NCBI RefSeq assembly: GCF_000182565.1
Contig: NW_015971537.1
Span: forward strand, 2,178,450 to 2,242,449
From: Spizellomyces punctatus DAOM BR117
Taxonomy: Eukaryota > Chytridiomycota > Chytridiomycetes > Spizellomycetales > Spizellomycetaceae
Reading direction: 5' to 3'
Length of the DNA: 64,000 bases
In this document: one piece after another, positions 24,904-36,923 of the stretch
How positions within the stretch are numbered: the first letter of the stretch is position 1
Layout of the letters: the number at the start of each line of letters is the position of its first letter
Notes under the pieces: model-generated
What the model was told of the DNA's origin: nothing
The model's database searches: none
The model's input: only the letters and a program-made list of their open reading frames with translations
Program-made: the position numbers and the translations under genes

Positions 24904-27900
24904 ATGGCAACAAGATCCTACAAGCAGCTGTTCAAGGCAAGCTTCACAATGTCAAATCTCAAACGATCGACTGGAAAAAACGGCATGGCCGAAGAGGATA
25001 TCCGAAAAGCACTTTTGGATGTGCTAGCGCAGGTGTCTGGGTTGGCGAAGGAAGATAAAACACGAGTGTTTCGCGAAGCAGTACGGGAGAAGCTCAGTGT
25101 GGAGCCTGCATATCATGGAATGCTTTCCACTGCCTTCAACTCCATAATGCTTGACATTGTGGTGCGTGTCTGAAGTGCAGAGCAAGCATGCTTCATATAG
25201 ATTAAGCGACGTTATCTTGCAGGAAAGGTCTTCTCGTGAAGATGATGCCCTATTCGCCGCCCTTTATGATCTCTTGGACGCGGCGTTGCACTGTACCGAA
25301 GCTGGTAGGCAGACATCTTGTACGATAAACTGTTCGTTAGATTTAGTCTCACCCACCACCGGTGCGAAAATTGGATTTAGGCGTTCAAGACCAAACCGTT
25401 CCTTTTAATATAATCGAAGACTTGCTCGATGTGCTGACGATATCCGGTGCTGAGCGGGTTGTCGAGTATCTGGAGACCCGTGCGGATAGATTAACTGTGG
25501 TAAGTGCACTGACTCTCTCTGTCAAAGAGGTAACGCAATCTAATAACCATGTTGTCTTGGTCTAGGGGATAAACCCAAGTAAAGGAAAAGGGTTGGTGCT
25601 TTTGCGACTCTGTAACGAGATCCTTCGACGATTGTCGAAAACAAAAAATACGGTAACTTCCGGGCGGATTTTGATGTTCATGGCGAATGTGTACCCTCTT
25701 AGCGAGAGATCTGGTAAGGCAAAAGCGGACCTTACTTCCGTCAGACCTGATACGATTCTGAACAATGAATGCCAAAGGTGTCAATTTGCGTGGAGAATTC
25801 AATGTCAAGAATGAGACGCATTATGAAGGCGAAGACATACAGGATCCCATGGACATTGACGAAGCAGACGCACTGAACAGTAAGGCAGGCCGCGAGATTG
25901 CTCGGCTGGACCCCGTGTTAATGTAGTTTGGTGTTACAGGCAGTCAGGAAAGCCTATACCGGATATTCTGGCATTTACAGCGATTTTTTGCGAATCCCTC
26001 CCTTCTATGGCAAACTGCCAACTTCAACAGATTTCAAAAGGTAGCATACGATAGCTTTCTTTTGCGCTGTATGGATTCTCAGAGCTTGCTATAGGGGATA
26101 GACGCGACTCTAAAAAGATTTGACGACATCAACAAAGAGACCACCTCGCAGTCAGCAAAACATAAAGACGATAAACAAGGCTCCCATGATCGAAAAAGGA
26201 AGCATAGAGCCAGTGACTCGTCAGAGCAAATCGATGCCGCAAAACACCCATCTGCAAATGGCAAGATTGAACTTTTTTTCCCCAAGTTTTTGACCAGTCC
26301 GAATCTGTTCGACTTAGAGGTATGTTATTTCCAGTCAATGATTCGGGTTCGCGTGGGCTTGTATAACCAAGACATTGGCTCGTCTCCATAATTGCAGTTG
26401 CGAGATCCCTACTTCCGTCGGCAAATTTTGGCGCAGTTTTCAATCATTTTGCAATACCTGTCGGTGTTGACACAAGATGAGAAAGATAAAGTTGCAAAGG
26501 AATTTGCTGAGAACAAGGACTCCATCTTGAACAAAGCCGTGCAGCAGGCATACACCTTAACGTCCGAGCAGGTGATTGACGGCCTATAACGCAGAAGGAG
26601 AAAACAGCATATATAAATTTATTTATCGCAGGAAGCATGGGTGAAGGATGCGCGGAATCGTGCATACAGCGTCTCTGAAGCTACATATCCTTACGGTAAA
26701 CTGTTCGCGAGAAATCTGAGCACCGTTATTACGCATGAAAGGAATTGGGTGAGAATCGGTTAGCCATTTCCGTATGTTTTTTGGCGACTAATTTGGTTTT
26801 GGATTGATAGATTGAATGGAAAAACCGATCGTGCCAAACTTTCGAAACACCCCGTATCAAGGTAGAGGAAGGGGCAGCAAAACCTAAATTGCAGGTAGAT
26901 TATGGAATGGATGCTTGAATGAAGTAGAGTATTTTTCAGTGACCGATTCCACACCAGGGTTCAGATGCGGTGAGGAGAAGTAATTGGCTCGGCAGTGACC
27001 ATATGACTTCGCTGTGGGCGCAAGGAGACAAGGCAGAGGAAGTCATGCGGGATGCAAAAAGAAGGTGTGAGCGCGACCTTTCAGATATTGGCAAATTTGA
27101 TGCGCTGAAAGTACTTTACCCTATTAGAAGAATGATGCCGGCATTGGACACACTACTTGAGCAGCTGGATGAGCAGCTAGACGATAGTGGTAACCTAACT
27201 GGAGGTATCGAAGAAGAGTATGCATTACATAAGGATATGGTGCGCCCGAATCTTGCTGCCCACCTGCAAATCCTTTGCGATTACTTACATGTCTGCTATA
27301 TAGCGATTTAGCTGGCGTTCGTATCGCGTGGCAATGCGTCACCATATGTACCTTTTTCATGGATCTAGACAAGTGGAAATACAAATCGACAATCAAGCAC
27401 CGGGGAAAACCCTGCTGATGGAATGGCGGAAAGAAAGGAAACGGGCGGAAACAAGCACCACAGAGCAGAATGGTGCGCGGCTGCAGGCACTTTTGTTGGC
27501 GAGCACATTACTGATCCCTAATTATCTCAACAGAGACTATCGCAGATGCTACCCAGGCAAATCAACAAGATACGGACATGGCGGATATGGAAGGATCTAC
27601 CGGCGAGGTTGAGGAGAAACCGCAGTCAAGCACAACCTTATCCACTCCCGATCACAGCCAGCAACGCCTTGTTAGCGAGCTGGAAGTCGGAGAGGTAACA
27701 CCGCCTCTGGTGAGTCATTCATGGGTAGATCGCTACATGTATCATACAATAGTCTATTCTAACTGGACATTTCAGAAGGGAATATCAAAGGATCCAGCGG
27801 ATCAACCTGAACCAGGATTAGTGGATCCAGTAAATCAACCTGAAGCAGAAGTTTCTGCTAACGAAGAAACGACAGTTACGGACGAGGCAACACCCACGGC

Positions 27901-27949
27901 AGCATTGCCCATCACGGCAACGATAATAGCGGGAGATGCCGCGTCGTGA
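24904..27949 (+). CDS. THOC1: THO complex subunit 1 (HPR1)
   Basis: Subunit of the THO/TREX complex, which couples transcription elongation to mRNP assembly and export. Fourteen exons keep frame: 24904-25161, 25223-25304, 25381-25499, 25566-25713, 25778-25879, 25940-26040, 26095-26319, 26398-26571, 26632-26748, 26811-26894, 26958-27239, 27304-27472, 27534-27709 and 27776-27949, about 736 residues. Signature blocks are [81 protein letters not shown] and a [16 protein letters not shown] helix. The death domain that ends the animal protein is absent; an acidic, Pro/Thr-rich tail replaces it. A small insert ([17 protein letters not shown]) resembles a nuclear localisation signal. It converges with PARG, 217 bp between stops. 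Confidence 0.95.
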
Positions 27950-28166
27950 TGAATGAGCCCGTCAGCTCGCATTGTAGATAGAAAAAATGGAATGTATATA
28001 TATGCAAATATACAAAGAGATCTTTATTTGACTGATAATGCCACAAGGTGGACTGTTTGGTGACCGAATTTTGCTCAACCGGGCATACGTTTGCGCGAGC
28101 CAGGGCGACCTGCATGCTCCTGTGACCCGGTCGTTTCCAGTTGAGATCTGTGATGATGTACCCTCT

Positions 28167-29543
28167 TTATGCTCCGAAGCTTGCCGTGACGTATTCATAG
28201 AAGTGTTCCCTTTTCCCATTGTAACCAGAAATTACAGCGTACACCTGTCCAGCGGTTATCTCTTTACGCTTAATCACTGCCAGTAATGCTTTGAACCGCT
28301 CCTGCACTTCTGCATTGCCAAACGTTGAATAGTCCAATCCCACATTGGCGCTCGATGCCGCGAGAACTTGTTGAAGGAACTTCAAATGGATCTCTCCGCC
28401 AAATATGCCACAACCCCAGTGCGAAGTGGTGATTTTTCGCGCACCGTCCGTTTCAGTAGAGGCCACATACGAGAAGGCCATATAGGCTTTGCGAAGATCC
28501 CTATCAACCATGGCTTTATCAAAATGACGGAATGTACACGCATCCAGGGCCAAGAGAGTATGGGATCGTGGGCTGCCGTTGTAAAAGCCAGCAAACTGGA
28601 ATGTATCTCCGTAGCCCGTATATTCGGAGAATCTCTTTACATTGCTAATGATGATTACCTCGTCGTCACTTATGGTTTCACAGAAGAGCAATCCCACAAA
28701 TGCTTCTGGACAGCAGCTAAATAATATCTCCTCCTGCGTGGCGGAAGGGATAATAGAATGAACGTGCAGGCGCCTATTGGCGAAGTCGACAATTGCGGAA
28801 GCATCCGACGACTCCATGCGTCCGGTATGAACGTTAATGCGGGTGACATCGATCTTTCTGGCAAGCGAGGCAAACTGTGGAATTTGCATAGCGTTTTTTG
28901 TACGTCGAGTGAACGACACATTTTCCGCTCCCATTTGCGGTGTTTGATCGATTTTTTTGTTTTGTTCAAAGTAGCTCAGAAGGCACAGAGTTCTATGAAT
29001 GCCTACCTCGTCCCCGCCTACGTATATTCGGTGAAAACTTATCTCCCCCAAGCGCCCCCTGTAGCTTTGATTCAGTGGCAACACATTTATGAAAAACGCT
29101 TGTGCAAGGATATGGCGGATCGTTCTTCTCGTCAAGCACGTTCTCGCATCTTCTCCATGGCGCAGCGTTCGCACACAGATACCCTCATCTCCATTATAGT
29201 CAGTAGCCCAGCGATGAATGAGCGGTAAAAGGTCTGCATAAAAGTTATACGTTGCGCACTCTCGTCTCGTCCTCATAAAATCTTCAAAACGAGTTATAGC
29301 AACTTGGAGTCCTGCAAGAGCACTGGGCGGAACATGCGTTTCTGGAAATAGTATTTGGAGCTGTCGAGTAAGTAAGTCATGCAGACTCCCGTAACCAGAG
29401 GGTGGTAGTTCTCCCAGGAGAGCCACAGTCGCGCTTTTTGAAGGTAGAACGGAGATGCTTTCTGGGAGATCCATCGTACACCCACTTTGATCGACTGCGT
29501 ACGGGCAGTGGCCAGGTTCTCCCTTCGCAGCAGATTGCCCCAT
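28167..29543 (-). CDS. PARG: Poly(ADP-ribose) glycohydrolase, with altered GGG loop
   Basis: PARG cleaves ribose-ribose bonds of poly(ADP-ribose). Single exon, 458 residues, consisting of the helical N-terminal part and macro-type catalytic fold. Conserved blocks are VDFAN, QEE, FSEYTGYGDTFQF, LDACTFRHF, HWGCGIFGGEIHLKFLQQVLAAS and TFGNAEVQERF. The catalytic signature is normally GGG followed by 6-8 residues and QEE. Here the Glu pair is kept, but the residues aligned with GGG read HVH (VDFANRRLHVHSIIPSATQEE) with unchanged spacing, so this is substitution, not a frameshift. The glycines normally wrap the ADP-ribose diphosphate, so activity could be reduced or changed. The gene lacks the regulatory N-terminus of the animal nuclear enzyme. 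The start at 29543 is the first Met and is not independently supported. Confidence 0.9.
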   Translation of the reverse strand: MGQSAAKGEPGHCPYAVDQSGCTMDLPESISVLPSKSATVALLGELPPSGYGSLHDLLTRQLQILFPETHVPPSALAGLQVAITRFEDFMRTRRECATYNFYADLLPLIHRWATDYNGDEGICVRTLRHGEDARTCLTRRTIRHILAQAFFINVLPLNQSYRGRLGEISFHRIYVGGDEVGIHRTLCLLSYFEQNKKIDQTPQMGAENVSFTRRTKNAMQIPQFASLARKIDVTRINVHTGRMESSDASAIVDFANRRLHVHSIIPSATQEEILFSCCPEAFVGLLFCETISDDEVIIISNVKRFSEYTGYGDTFQFAGFYNGSPRSHTLLALDACTFRHFDKAMVDRDLRKAYMAFSYVASTETDGARKITTSHWGCGIFGGEIHLKFLQQVLAASSANVGLDYSTFGNAEVQERFKALLAVIKRKEITAGQVYAVISGYNGKREHFYEYVTASFGA

Positions 29544-30310
29544 TGTACACCAAGTTCAAGTGCACAGCCACACGCCTTTTCTCATGGACAGCCTTGGTCG
29601 AGGTGTTTTTGTATGTTCACTCGACGACAGTGATCAGCTCTCCTCTTCAATCAAAACGCTTTTGCAGGCACCCTGACATTGAATTTGCAAGCCAACCGAA
29701 AGAGCACCTTGAATCTTAGATACGGGTTACTCCAGTGCAACATGCCCGATATCTTTAGAAACTTTCGTCAGACTCTGATGAATGTCGTAAAATCTGTTTG
29801 TTTACACCAATTCACTAGCTTTCGTGTCTTGAGCTCACTGCACCCTAACCCTATGGACCATGGTACTGTATGTACGTTGTCCTGGCAACAACGTCTGCTT
29901 AAATGCAAGGATTTTCAGATTCCACTCGTGGTTTCCATCATTGGGCAGCGATCGTGATGAGCGCACAATAGCGATGTTAGAAGCCCGTCGCTATCCTGCT
30001 CTCTTTACAACAGTGCTCAACGGCTGATTATCCATTTTCTTGCACCATTGTGTACAGCACGATTTTGTTTCCTATAAATCATTGCTGAAGGTTTTGGTGC
30101 AAAACGCAATTGCGCCTGTCAAGGGCTGCAGTGGACTACTCGCACAGTGTTGGATGCGGCGGATATCGACTGTCGTCGTCCTTGTGACCTGCGTCCAATA
30201 TTTCCATCGTCTCTCATAGGGCTATACTGAATACTGCACCGAAATAGCTTGAAGACGAAACACTCCAGTGTGGGCCGTTGTGCATTTATTTCCAGCAAAA
30301 ATCCAATGAC
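29544..30310. other. Intergenic, no gene seen
   Basis: This 770-bp stretch lies between the PARG start and the UBXN1 stop. It has only short unconserved frames; the longest (29679-29957, plus) does not start with ATG and resembles nothing known to me. It must hold the PARG promoter. Confidence 0.6.
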
Positions 30311-31745
30311 CTATTGAGCCACCAAGGCAGCGCTCGGTACCAAGTTGAGTTCCTTCAACGTCTTTGAGCGGTCGTCGCCATCAAGGACTTTCCGAGGGAA
30401 AGTTTGGAGAAGCTTGAAGCTGGTGCCTGGTCGGCTCTTTGCAACAAAATCATACACGGCAGAGAGTTGGTCATCAGCACGGAAGGTTTGCGTAATCGGA
30501 GCGCCGTCGGGGAGGCGTATCTGCAAGAGCATGACGTTGGTCCAAACCCGCCAACATTGTCCAAGGAATGCCGTTACCTGTAGTCGTGTCTCATCATAGT
30601 TTTTCGACACGATAGCTGGCGCCGGAGCGGGCTTTGCTTCCACTTGATGCTGTGTTGTGGAAATTCCTTGCGCAGCTAACTTGCGTTCTTCTGCCTATGT
30701 AAAGAGCGCTTATATGAGCAACTCGCCATATTCATATGACAATCATTAGCCTCTAACCTGTCGAGCGCGTTCTCTTTTGTCGGCCTCAATTTGTGCTTTA
30801 ATCTTTTCCTTGGCCCTCCGGTCTTCTTCTTTTTCTCTCTTTTTGGCCTCTAATGCTTTCTGCATCTCTTGTTCTTTTATCTTCTCCTTTAATTCAGTCA
30901 TCTCCTTTCCTGTCGCCCGGCGGACCTTCTCTCGACCTTTGGCCTCCTCTGCTTCCAAGCGTCGCTTTTCGTCCCGTTTAGCAGCAAGCCTCGCCTGCAA
31001 CTCTCCTAGTTTCGCCTTCTTCTCCTCTTCCGTCAGTGGCTTGATCGCTTCTGTCGATTCCGAGAAATTTGTATGGCCGCTCTTTACGGCGTGGAACTCG
31101 GCCGCGGCGGCGTCACGCAAAAGTCTGCCGCAGTCGTCGCATTTCAATGATTGCGCCGTTGCTTGTTCCGGTGATATCACCCCTTCATCTTCAGCTACCA
31201 TTTTATGTGCAAGAAAGGGATCGCGCAAGGGAAGATAAAGAGGTGGCTCGTCTACAGCTATCGCACGCTTTCCAACATACCGCCAACATCACCCGGTCGT
31301 CCACCTCCACCATTCCCTGACGCGAGCTCTTCATCCGTGGGATCTGGGTCCTCGGCGTGCGCAAAGAGCCTAACTTAACTTCAACACAAGTACTTTTCAT
31401 TACTAACTACATTCATGGACCTACCAGTCCATAGCTGGCTTCAGTATGAGAGTTGGAGTTAATTATGCGGCGGCGGTTGAAATGTAAATTTCCTTTCCGC
31501 ATATTTACCTGAAGCCCAGCATTTTTGGTCACCTGCAAGGCTTTAGCACTATGTAAAAGGTTCGAAACAGGTTGGTTAGAGTTGATGCCACCATTGTCGT
31601 CAGAAGTAACGCATTAGTCGTAACGACCGTACACTTTGGCTGGGCTAAATCCCATCTCTACATAAAAAAGGCTGTCAATAAGCTATTGATGGACCGAGGA
31701 CACCTCATGAAGCATACCAATCAACGTGTCCTTGTCCGATGGCAT
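30311..31745 (-). CDS. UBXN1: UBXN1/SAKS1-like UBA-UBX protein (p97/Cdc48 cofactor)
   Basis: UBXN1-type adaptors join ubiquitin (UBA) to the Cdc48/p97 ATPase (UBX). Eight exons keep frame: 31745-31704, 31655-31633, 31548-31509, 31438-31425, 31369-31281, 31257-30758, 30694-30578 and 30520-30311, about 344 residues. The UBA reads LHEMGFSPAKVAKAL...GLQPAMDWL once the first five exons (42, 23, 40, 14 and 89 nt) are joined. The length of this block equals that of human UBXN1. A CxxC...HTNFSES zinc-finger-like motif (CDDCGRLL...HAVKSGHTNFSES) follows, then a charged coiled coil (about residues 110-235) and the UBX domain (RLPDGAPITQTFRADDQL...FPRKVL...LNLVPSAALV). Such a C2H2-like motif also occurs in plant and protist relatives. 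It is divergent from COG3 by 215 bp. Confidence 0.9.
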
Positions 31746-31960
31746 GACGGAAAGGGTGTGGTTTCAGTGCGTGCGTTCTCTTGAGGGAAAGATCAATTTC
31801 ACGCAAATTGCAAATCGTGAAGCGATCGCTACGTGGGGAAGTCTTTGGCAAACGTGGTCAGCTATGACTCATTCAAGGACGACGTGTTTTTGGAGGTTCG
31901 TGTCCAAAACAAACAAAAGATATCATCTTTGCATGATAGATGGGAAAGTAGTTGCCGACA
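31746..31960. promoter_or_regulatory. Bidirectional promoter gap, UBXN1 / COG3
   Basis: 215 bp separate the divergent start codons of UBXN1 and COG3. An open frame crosses it on the plus strand, but its sequence is not conserved and the COG3 homology starts at 31961. No recognised element was seen. Confidence 0.4.
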
Positions 31961-34900
31961 ATGGCCGCAGTTGCTACCGCCCCAAGGGCACATGTGGAGA
32001 ATTGGGACTCCCGATTATTGTTGACGGAGGTGCAAAAGAAAGCCGTCACGGTGCTGCAAGAGGCTTGTGCGCATTTGCCAATACCAGAGGAGGTTGGTAT
32101 TGGGTAGCCATGACCGCAGAGCACTTATTGACTCTCTCTTACTCGCTCAAATTGTTTGGGTCGTATTAATTTGGTGAAAGCTGGGGGAGAGCGACGAGGA
32201 AGTCGATGAGGTGGAGCCGGCGATAGAAGACACAAAGTATTCCGTTGTATTAGGGTTGCGGAAGCCGATTGAAACCACGCAGCAGTTCTTTAACTGGTTC
32301 GAGAAGGTTGAGGAAGAAATGGAACGTGGTCAAGAAGAGGGATACAGGTATGTGTGCCGGGTGGGTGGGTGTCTGCCAAATATCTCGACGGAGCCTAGAA
32401 CTCTGAATACAGAGGATATCTCGCAACGGTGTACGCCTATCGTGACGCGTGCGATGAGATTTTAAAGAAGGTTGAATCGACCGCCGAGCTGTTGGATGGC
32501 CTACAAGTCAATTATGACTCTGTAGAGGACAAGACCAAAGCACTCCAAACTGCTTGCGAAAAGTTACTGGCAGAGCAAATGCATTTGGCGGAAATGGCGG
32601 AGCATCTTTCTACCAGGTTGAGCTATTTCAATGAGCTTGAACCCATCGCAAAGCTGTTCGGCTCTCCAGGAGATCAAGTCTGTCTGGACGACAAGTTCGT
32701 TCCAATGCTTCTGCGATTGGACGAATGCATTGCATTTGTCCAAGCCAATGTAAGTTTGTTTGACCCTCCCATTAATGTAGACGATGTGGATAACATATGA
32801 ACGCAGATGCACTATCGGGATGCCGAACTTTACTTGATGAGGTTCCGCCAATGTATGACAAGAGGTTTAACCCTCATAAAAATGCACTTCGTCAGTACGA
32901 TGCGGTTGACGGCAAACGACATCCGAGGAAAGATCGCCAATAGGGTACACCGTTTCCTGATACCTACTGTACAGGATGCAATGCTAACATGGCATATCAG
33001 GGTCCAAATGAGCCACTTACGCCCAACATGCAACTGTCCCTCTTTTATGTGAAATTTCGCACTCTTGCCCCTAATCTGAGATTTCTTCTTGCACAACTGG
33101 AGGCCCGTTGTGAAAATCATCCTGAGTATGTCGCCTCCTGACCTTGCTGATATGCATATTTGCTAATGGCTGTTGGGTTGTCACAGGTACTTTGCGCTCT
33201 TGGGGGATTGTCTGTCCGCTTACTTCAATGTACGGCAGACCCTTTTGAGTTCGTACATTGCTATGCACATTCAGGCTCTTATGGAAAGCGGTGACGTGTT
33301 GGCGATCGTAAGTATATAGTTTAAAAGTCCCCCAAAGTGACTTACGGCAGTATCGCTATGCCCCCTAGCTAACTCTATCTCTTAAGTCAAGAAGTGGTTG
33401 CGCTTACATCATGCGACTATGTGCTGACGAAATGGCACTCTTTCATCAATATTTTCATCTTGGCGAGGAAGAATTCGAGTAAGCCAAATTTGGCGCTTTC
33501 TTTTCGGTGATCGCGGTGTCCATCGAAGCATTACGTATTCAAGCTTACTCAACTTAGGGGTTACTTGGACTCTCTTTCTGCGTATCTTTACGATACACTG
33601 CGCCCCCTCATTTTGCGAGAATCCCGGATAGACGTTCTTTCGGAGTTATGCCAAACACTGCACATATACCTTGGTTCTCCCGACGTAGCTCTGGGTCAGG
33701 TGGAAACCCACGAAGAAAGAGAGACAGAAAGAGAGGAAACGAAAAAACAACCGATCGAGTCAGTTGTGAAGTTTATCCTGGAAGATGCACAGCAGCGATT
33801 AGTTTTTAGAAGTCAAACCTATATTCGCGAAGAAATTGAAGGGTTCACACCTAGAGATGAAGAACTAGCGATCTTAGCGAGAGGAAGAGGGTTGCCGCAA
33901 CCAACAGCAATCCAAGCCGCGTACAGCGTTGCACCCGTGCTGAGCCCAACGAAACCTTCATCTCCAGCGGTTTTAGAAGTGGATCCTCCATCTGACGAAG
34001 ATGACGTTGGTGGCGAGTATGATGAGTCAGCAAGACTTCAAGAAGAGCAGGAGCCAAGCGCAAGTGCAATTGGTAAACTGGTATTTGGTGGGGGAGAATG
34101 GTATCCAACCATGCACCGAACGCTGTACATTCTTGGAAAGCTCTATCGATGCGTCCCAAATCCAATATTTGAAGATCTCGCACAGGAAGCTGTGGAATGC
34201 TGTCGTCGATCACTTATTGGAGCCGCAGAAACAATTTCGGGAAAGCAAACCAAGCTTGATGGACAGTTCTTTTTGATGAAGAACTTATTGATGTTGCGAG
34301 AGCATATAACACCGTACACTGCCAACTTTGTACGAAAGGAGGAAGTCGTGGACTTTTTACACCTTCAAGACGCGGTTTCAGCTCTTTTACGGTCACGCTG
34401 GAACATAGAGGCATTATCTACTATTGGTAAAGGCCTAATGTCTGCCGGAACGCCAGTTATTGTGGAGAGTTATGCGGATGCAAAGCAGGTGCAAAGGTGC
34501 TTTCAACGCAAGTTCACACAGAACGGGATTCAAACCGTACTCACCCTCACCGCTACGGTTCTTTCCATTGTTTGATGGGATGATCTTAGTTGGTGGACCA
34601 GGATCTCAAACGCGTGTGCGAGGAATTCATTATTGAGACCGCCAAAGCCGCCGTGGAGCCTATTTCTGCGTTCATGTTGAAGGTTTGTTGTATTCATGAT
34701 TGTTGATCCACCCTTCACACTCGTAATATGCTCGTGAAGGTGTCTGAACTTCGATCTCGCGCGGACATGACCCGAGAACCACTCGTAAAGCAAGCATTTG
34801 GCACCTCTGGTAAGTTTGAGTGGTTCCTACAGCCATTCCGAGCCCAGCATCGCGCTTACATGTACCTGCTGCGTCTTCGTTCCTTTCAAAGAGCAAGTCC

Positions 34901-35243
34901 TGGAGGTGTGTGACGCTTTTCGAAGGTCTCTCACTGAGCATGTCGGCTTTGCCGTCAACAAGATGGCCGACTACCTGGGCGATCGAAAAACGGAAGTTGT
35001 GCTAATTAAAGTCATTACAGTGAGTTAGTTTTTGCGGTCATGTACACCCGATGCATCGCTAATGTATCCACCATGCAGAGCAATATTGTAGATACTTATC
35101 AAGCCTTTCACGACACGATGGCGTCTGAATATGACTTCTCAATTATGAGACAAATTCCTCCTGTAAATGATATTATTATGATCGTAGATGCTGTCTGTCG
35201 GTCCCGACGAACATCAGCAAAAACTGGAATAGTAAGCCAATAA
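31961..35243 (+). CDS. COG3: Conserved oligomeric Golgi complex subunit 3
   Basis: COG3 (Sec34) is a lobe-A subunit of the COG tether for retrograde intra-Golgi vesicles. Twelve exons keep frame: 31961-32092, 32181-32347, 32413-32749, 32807-32944, 33001-33125, 33187-33307, 33387-33478, 33558-34488, 34590-34682, 34740-34809, 34892-35019 and 35079-35243, about 832 residues. Conserved blocks are ENWDSRL at the N-terminus, TTQQFFNWFEKVEEEM, TACEKLLAEQ then RLSYFNELEPIAKLF, FYVKFRTLAPNLR, SRSGCAYIMRLCADE, YLYDTLRPLILRE, EWYPTMHRTLYILGKLYRC and DGQFFLMKNLLMLREHI. The large exon has an acidic insert near 33940-34060 in the place where animal COG3 is also poorly conserved. The start was chosen as the Met just upstream of the first conserved block. 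Confidence 0.94.
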
Positions 35244-35381
35244 ACAACAAATGATTACCTTCTGTACTGTGGTTTCGCGCCATATACCTTTTCAAGTAAC
35301 CGTCAAGAAGCTTCCGCTTTTGTTACTCATTCCCACGTCCTAGATCACGATGGTTGGAAGCAGTGTGAAAGCTTAGCTAGT

Positions 35382-35906
35382 ATGAGTAAGCGAGACCCCC
35401 GTTTTCTTCTGGGGTTCTCGCTATGTTCAGGAAGCTTCCCTCCTGGGGTGACTGCTTATTTTTACAGTCCTTCTCTGTCCTCTGCTTCTGCTATCGCTTT
35501 GTTCGCTTCTCATGAGATGGACGCGGTAAAACAGGAACCTTTGCACTCCACGAAAGAAGTCGATCCACTGCATATACAGCGATCCCGGATGAAAATGGAA
35601 CAGGTCAGATACAGCACGCAATGTATATGCGAATGACTATCTGCGTTGCTGATCCCACTTGTTGTACTCTAGAACTCAGAGGCGCTTACCATCGAGAGTC
35701 TCGATGCAGAAATCATCGCAACATTTGAGAAATCGGTCACTAAGGCTCAGTGGCACACAGACGAGACGCAGCTCCTAGCAGCCTTGTACCGTAAAAACAA
35801 GGCGAATATGGATGCAACTTGGAAAAAGTTTAACGAATTAACTGGCAAGAGCAAACAGCAGTGCAGAGACAAGATTGGAAAGATGAAGAGGAAGGGTGAT
35901 ATATGA
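35382..35906 (+). CDS. Small SANT/Myb-like DNA-binding protein
   Basis: Two exons, about 35382-35603 and 35673-35906, join in phase 0. The C-terminal exon encodes a Myb/SANT-like three-helix domain: WHTDETQLLAALYRKN, then WKKFNELTGKSKQQCRDKI and KMKRKG. The spaced Trp/Trp and the Gln-Cys-Lys recognition-helix pattern are typical of the group, and the basic end suggests DNA binding. The start is either the ATG at 35382 or the one at 35517. The second is more likely, because residues between them look like translated intergenic DNA. The specific family was not recognised. It sits 138 bp after the COG3 stop on the same strand. Confidence 0.6.
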
Positions 35907-36923
35907 TGTCAGATGGACTATGTGATCGTTTGATCTGTCATGATGCAAAATGTTGTCCCAAGGCGGTTGAAAAGTATAGCTGTGTCAAGAGGAAATATCC
36001 CTCAACCATTTGTAAAATGTAATTGTAAATGTTGAGCAAGTTGCAGGTCGGGACACAGGCAAACCTCACGATCGGCCCTGCTTAGCGCAGTACAGAACAG
36101 TTATCCTGCTAAAGGAATTTACTCCGACACAAAACAGAGCATATGGTTCCGCTGGCAGCGGGTAGCGGGCCTGGAGAATGTGGTCTGATGTACTCTGAAG
36201 TCAATCGGATTCAGCATTGATTGTTTACCTTCCTATAATGAGCGCCGTGAGCGTTGGTCGAACCCTTCAGAGCAGCAAGGAGCACTGCCTGGAAGGATTA
36301 TGCAATGCGGAGCTTGGGTACTAGCTAGAACTATTAAACAACCCATGAGTTGCCAAAGATGGGTGTCTGTCGTTACCAAGTATGCTCCCGCCTGTTCCAT
36401 CTATCCACTTCCGTCCTTCGCTTTTCCCAGAAACGCAGGGAGGTAGCCTGCCTGTTAGGCGTAGATTTGATGCGATTTCTTTTCTTTTGAAACCTTTACC
36501 TATAAAGAACAATAGTGAGCATTGTCAAACAAGACATCAAGTCCTGCAAATGCAGAAGTGGAATGCAGAATTCCGATGATAATCTGCGCCACAGCAAGTA
36601 GCTCGAGAGATCTAGGCAGGAGATGCCGAATTGTAAGGCTCACCCGGAGACAACATTAAGGCTCTTCTTATGCGCTATTCTTTGTTGGAATGAACCTGTT
36701 GGCGAAGACGAAGGGAGAGATACCGAGTGATTATGAAAACAAAAGCCGGGAAGATCTGTGACAAGGAGCAGCGACCCTGCGGTGTCATCGTATTGTCAAG
36801 CGAGTGCATCGTGTGCACTGTCGCGCCATGTCCCTATTTCCTTTCTATACAGTTTTCACGTACTCTTGCAAATCTCGGAAATTGAACGAAGATTCAGCAT
36901 CAATATCAATAATACAACCTTCC
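35907..36923. other. Intergenic, no gene seen
   Basis: About 1 kb with only short frames on both strands and no recognised motif, repeat or RNA gene. It marks the change from dense conserved genes on the left to gene-poor DNA on the right. Confidence 0.5.
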
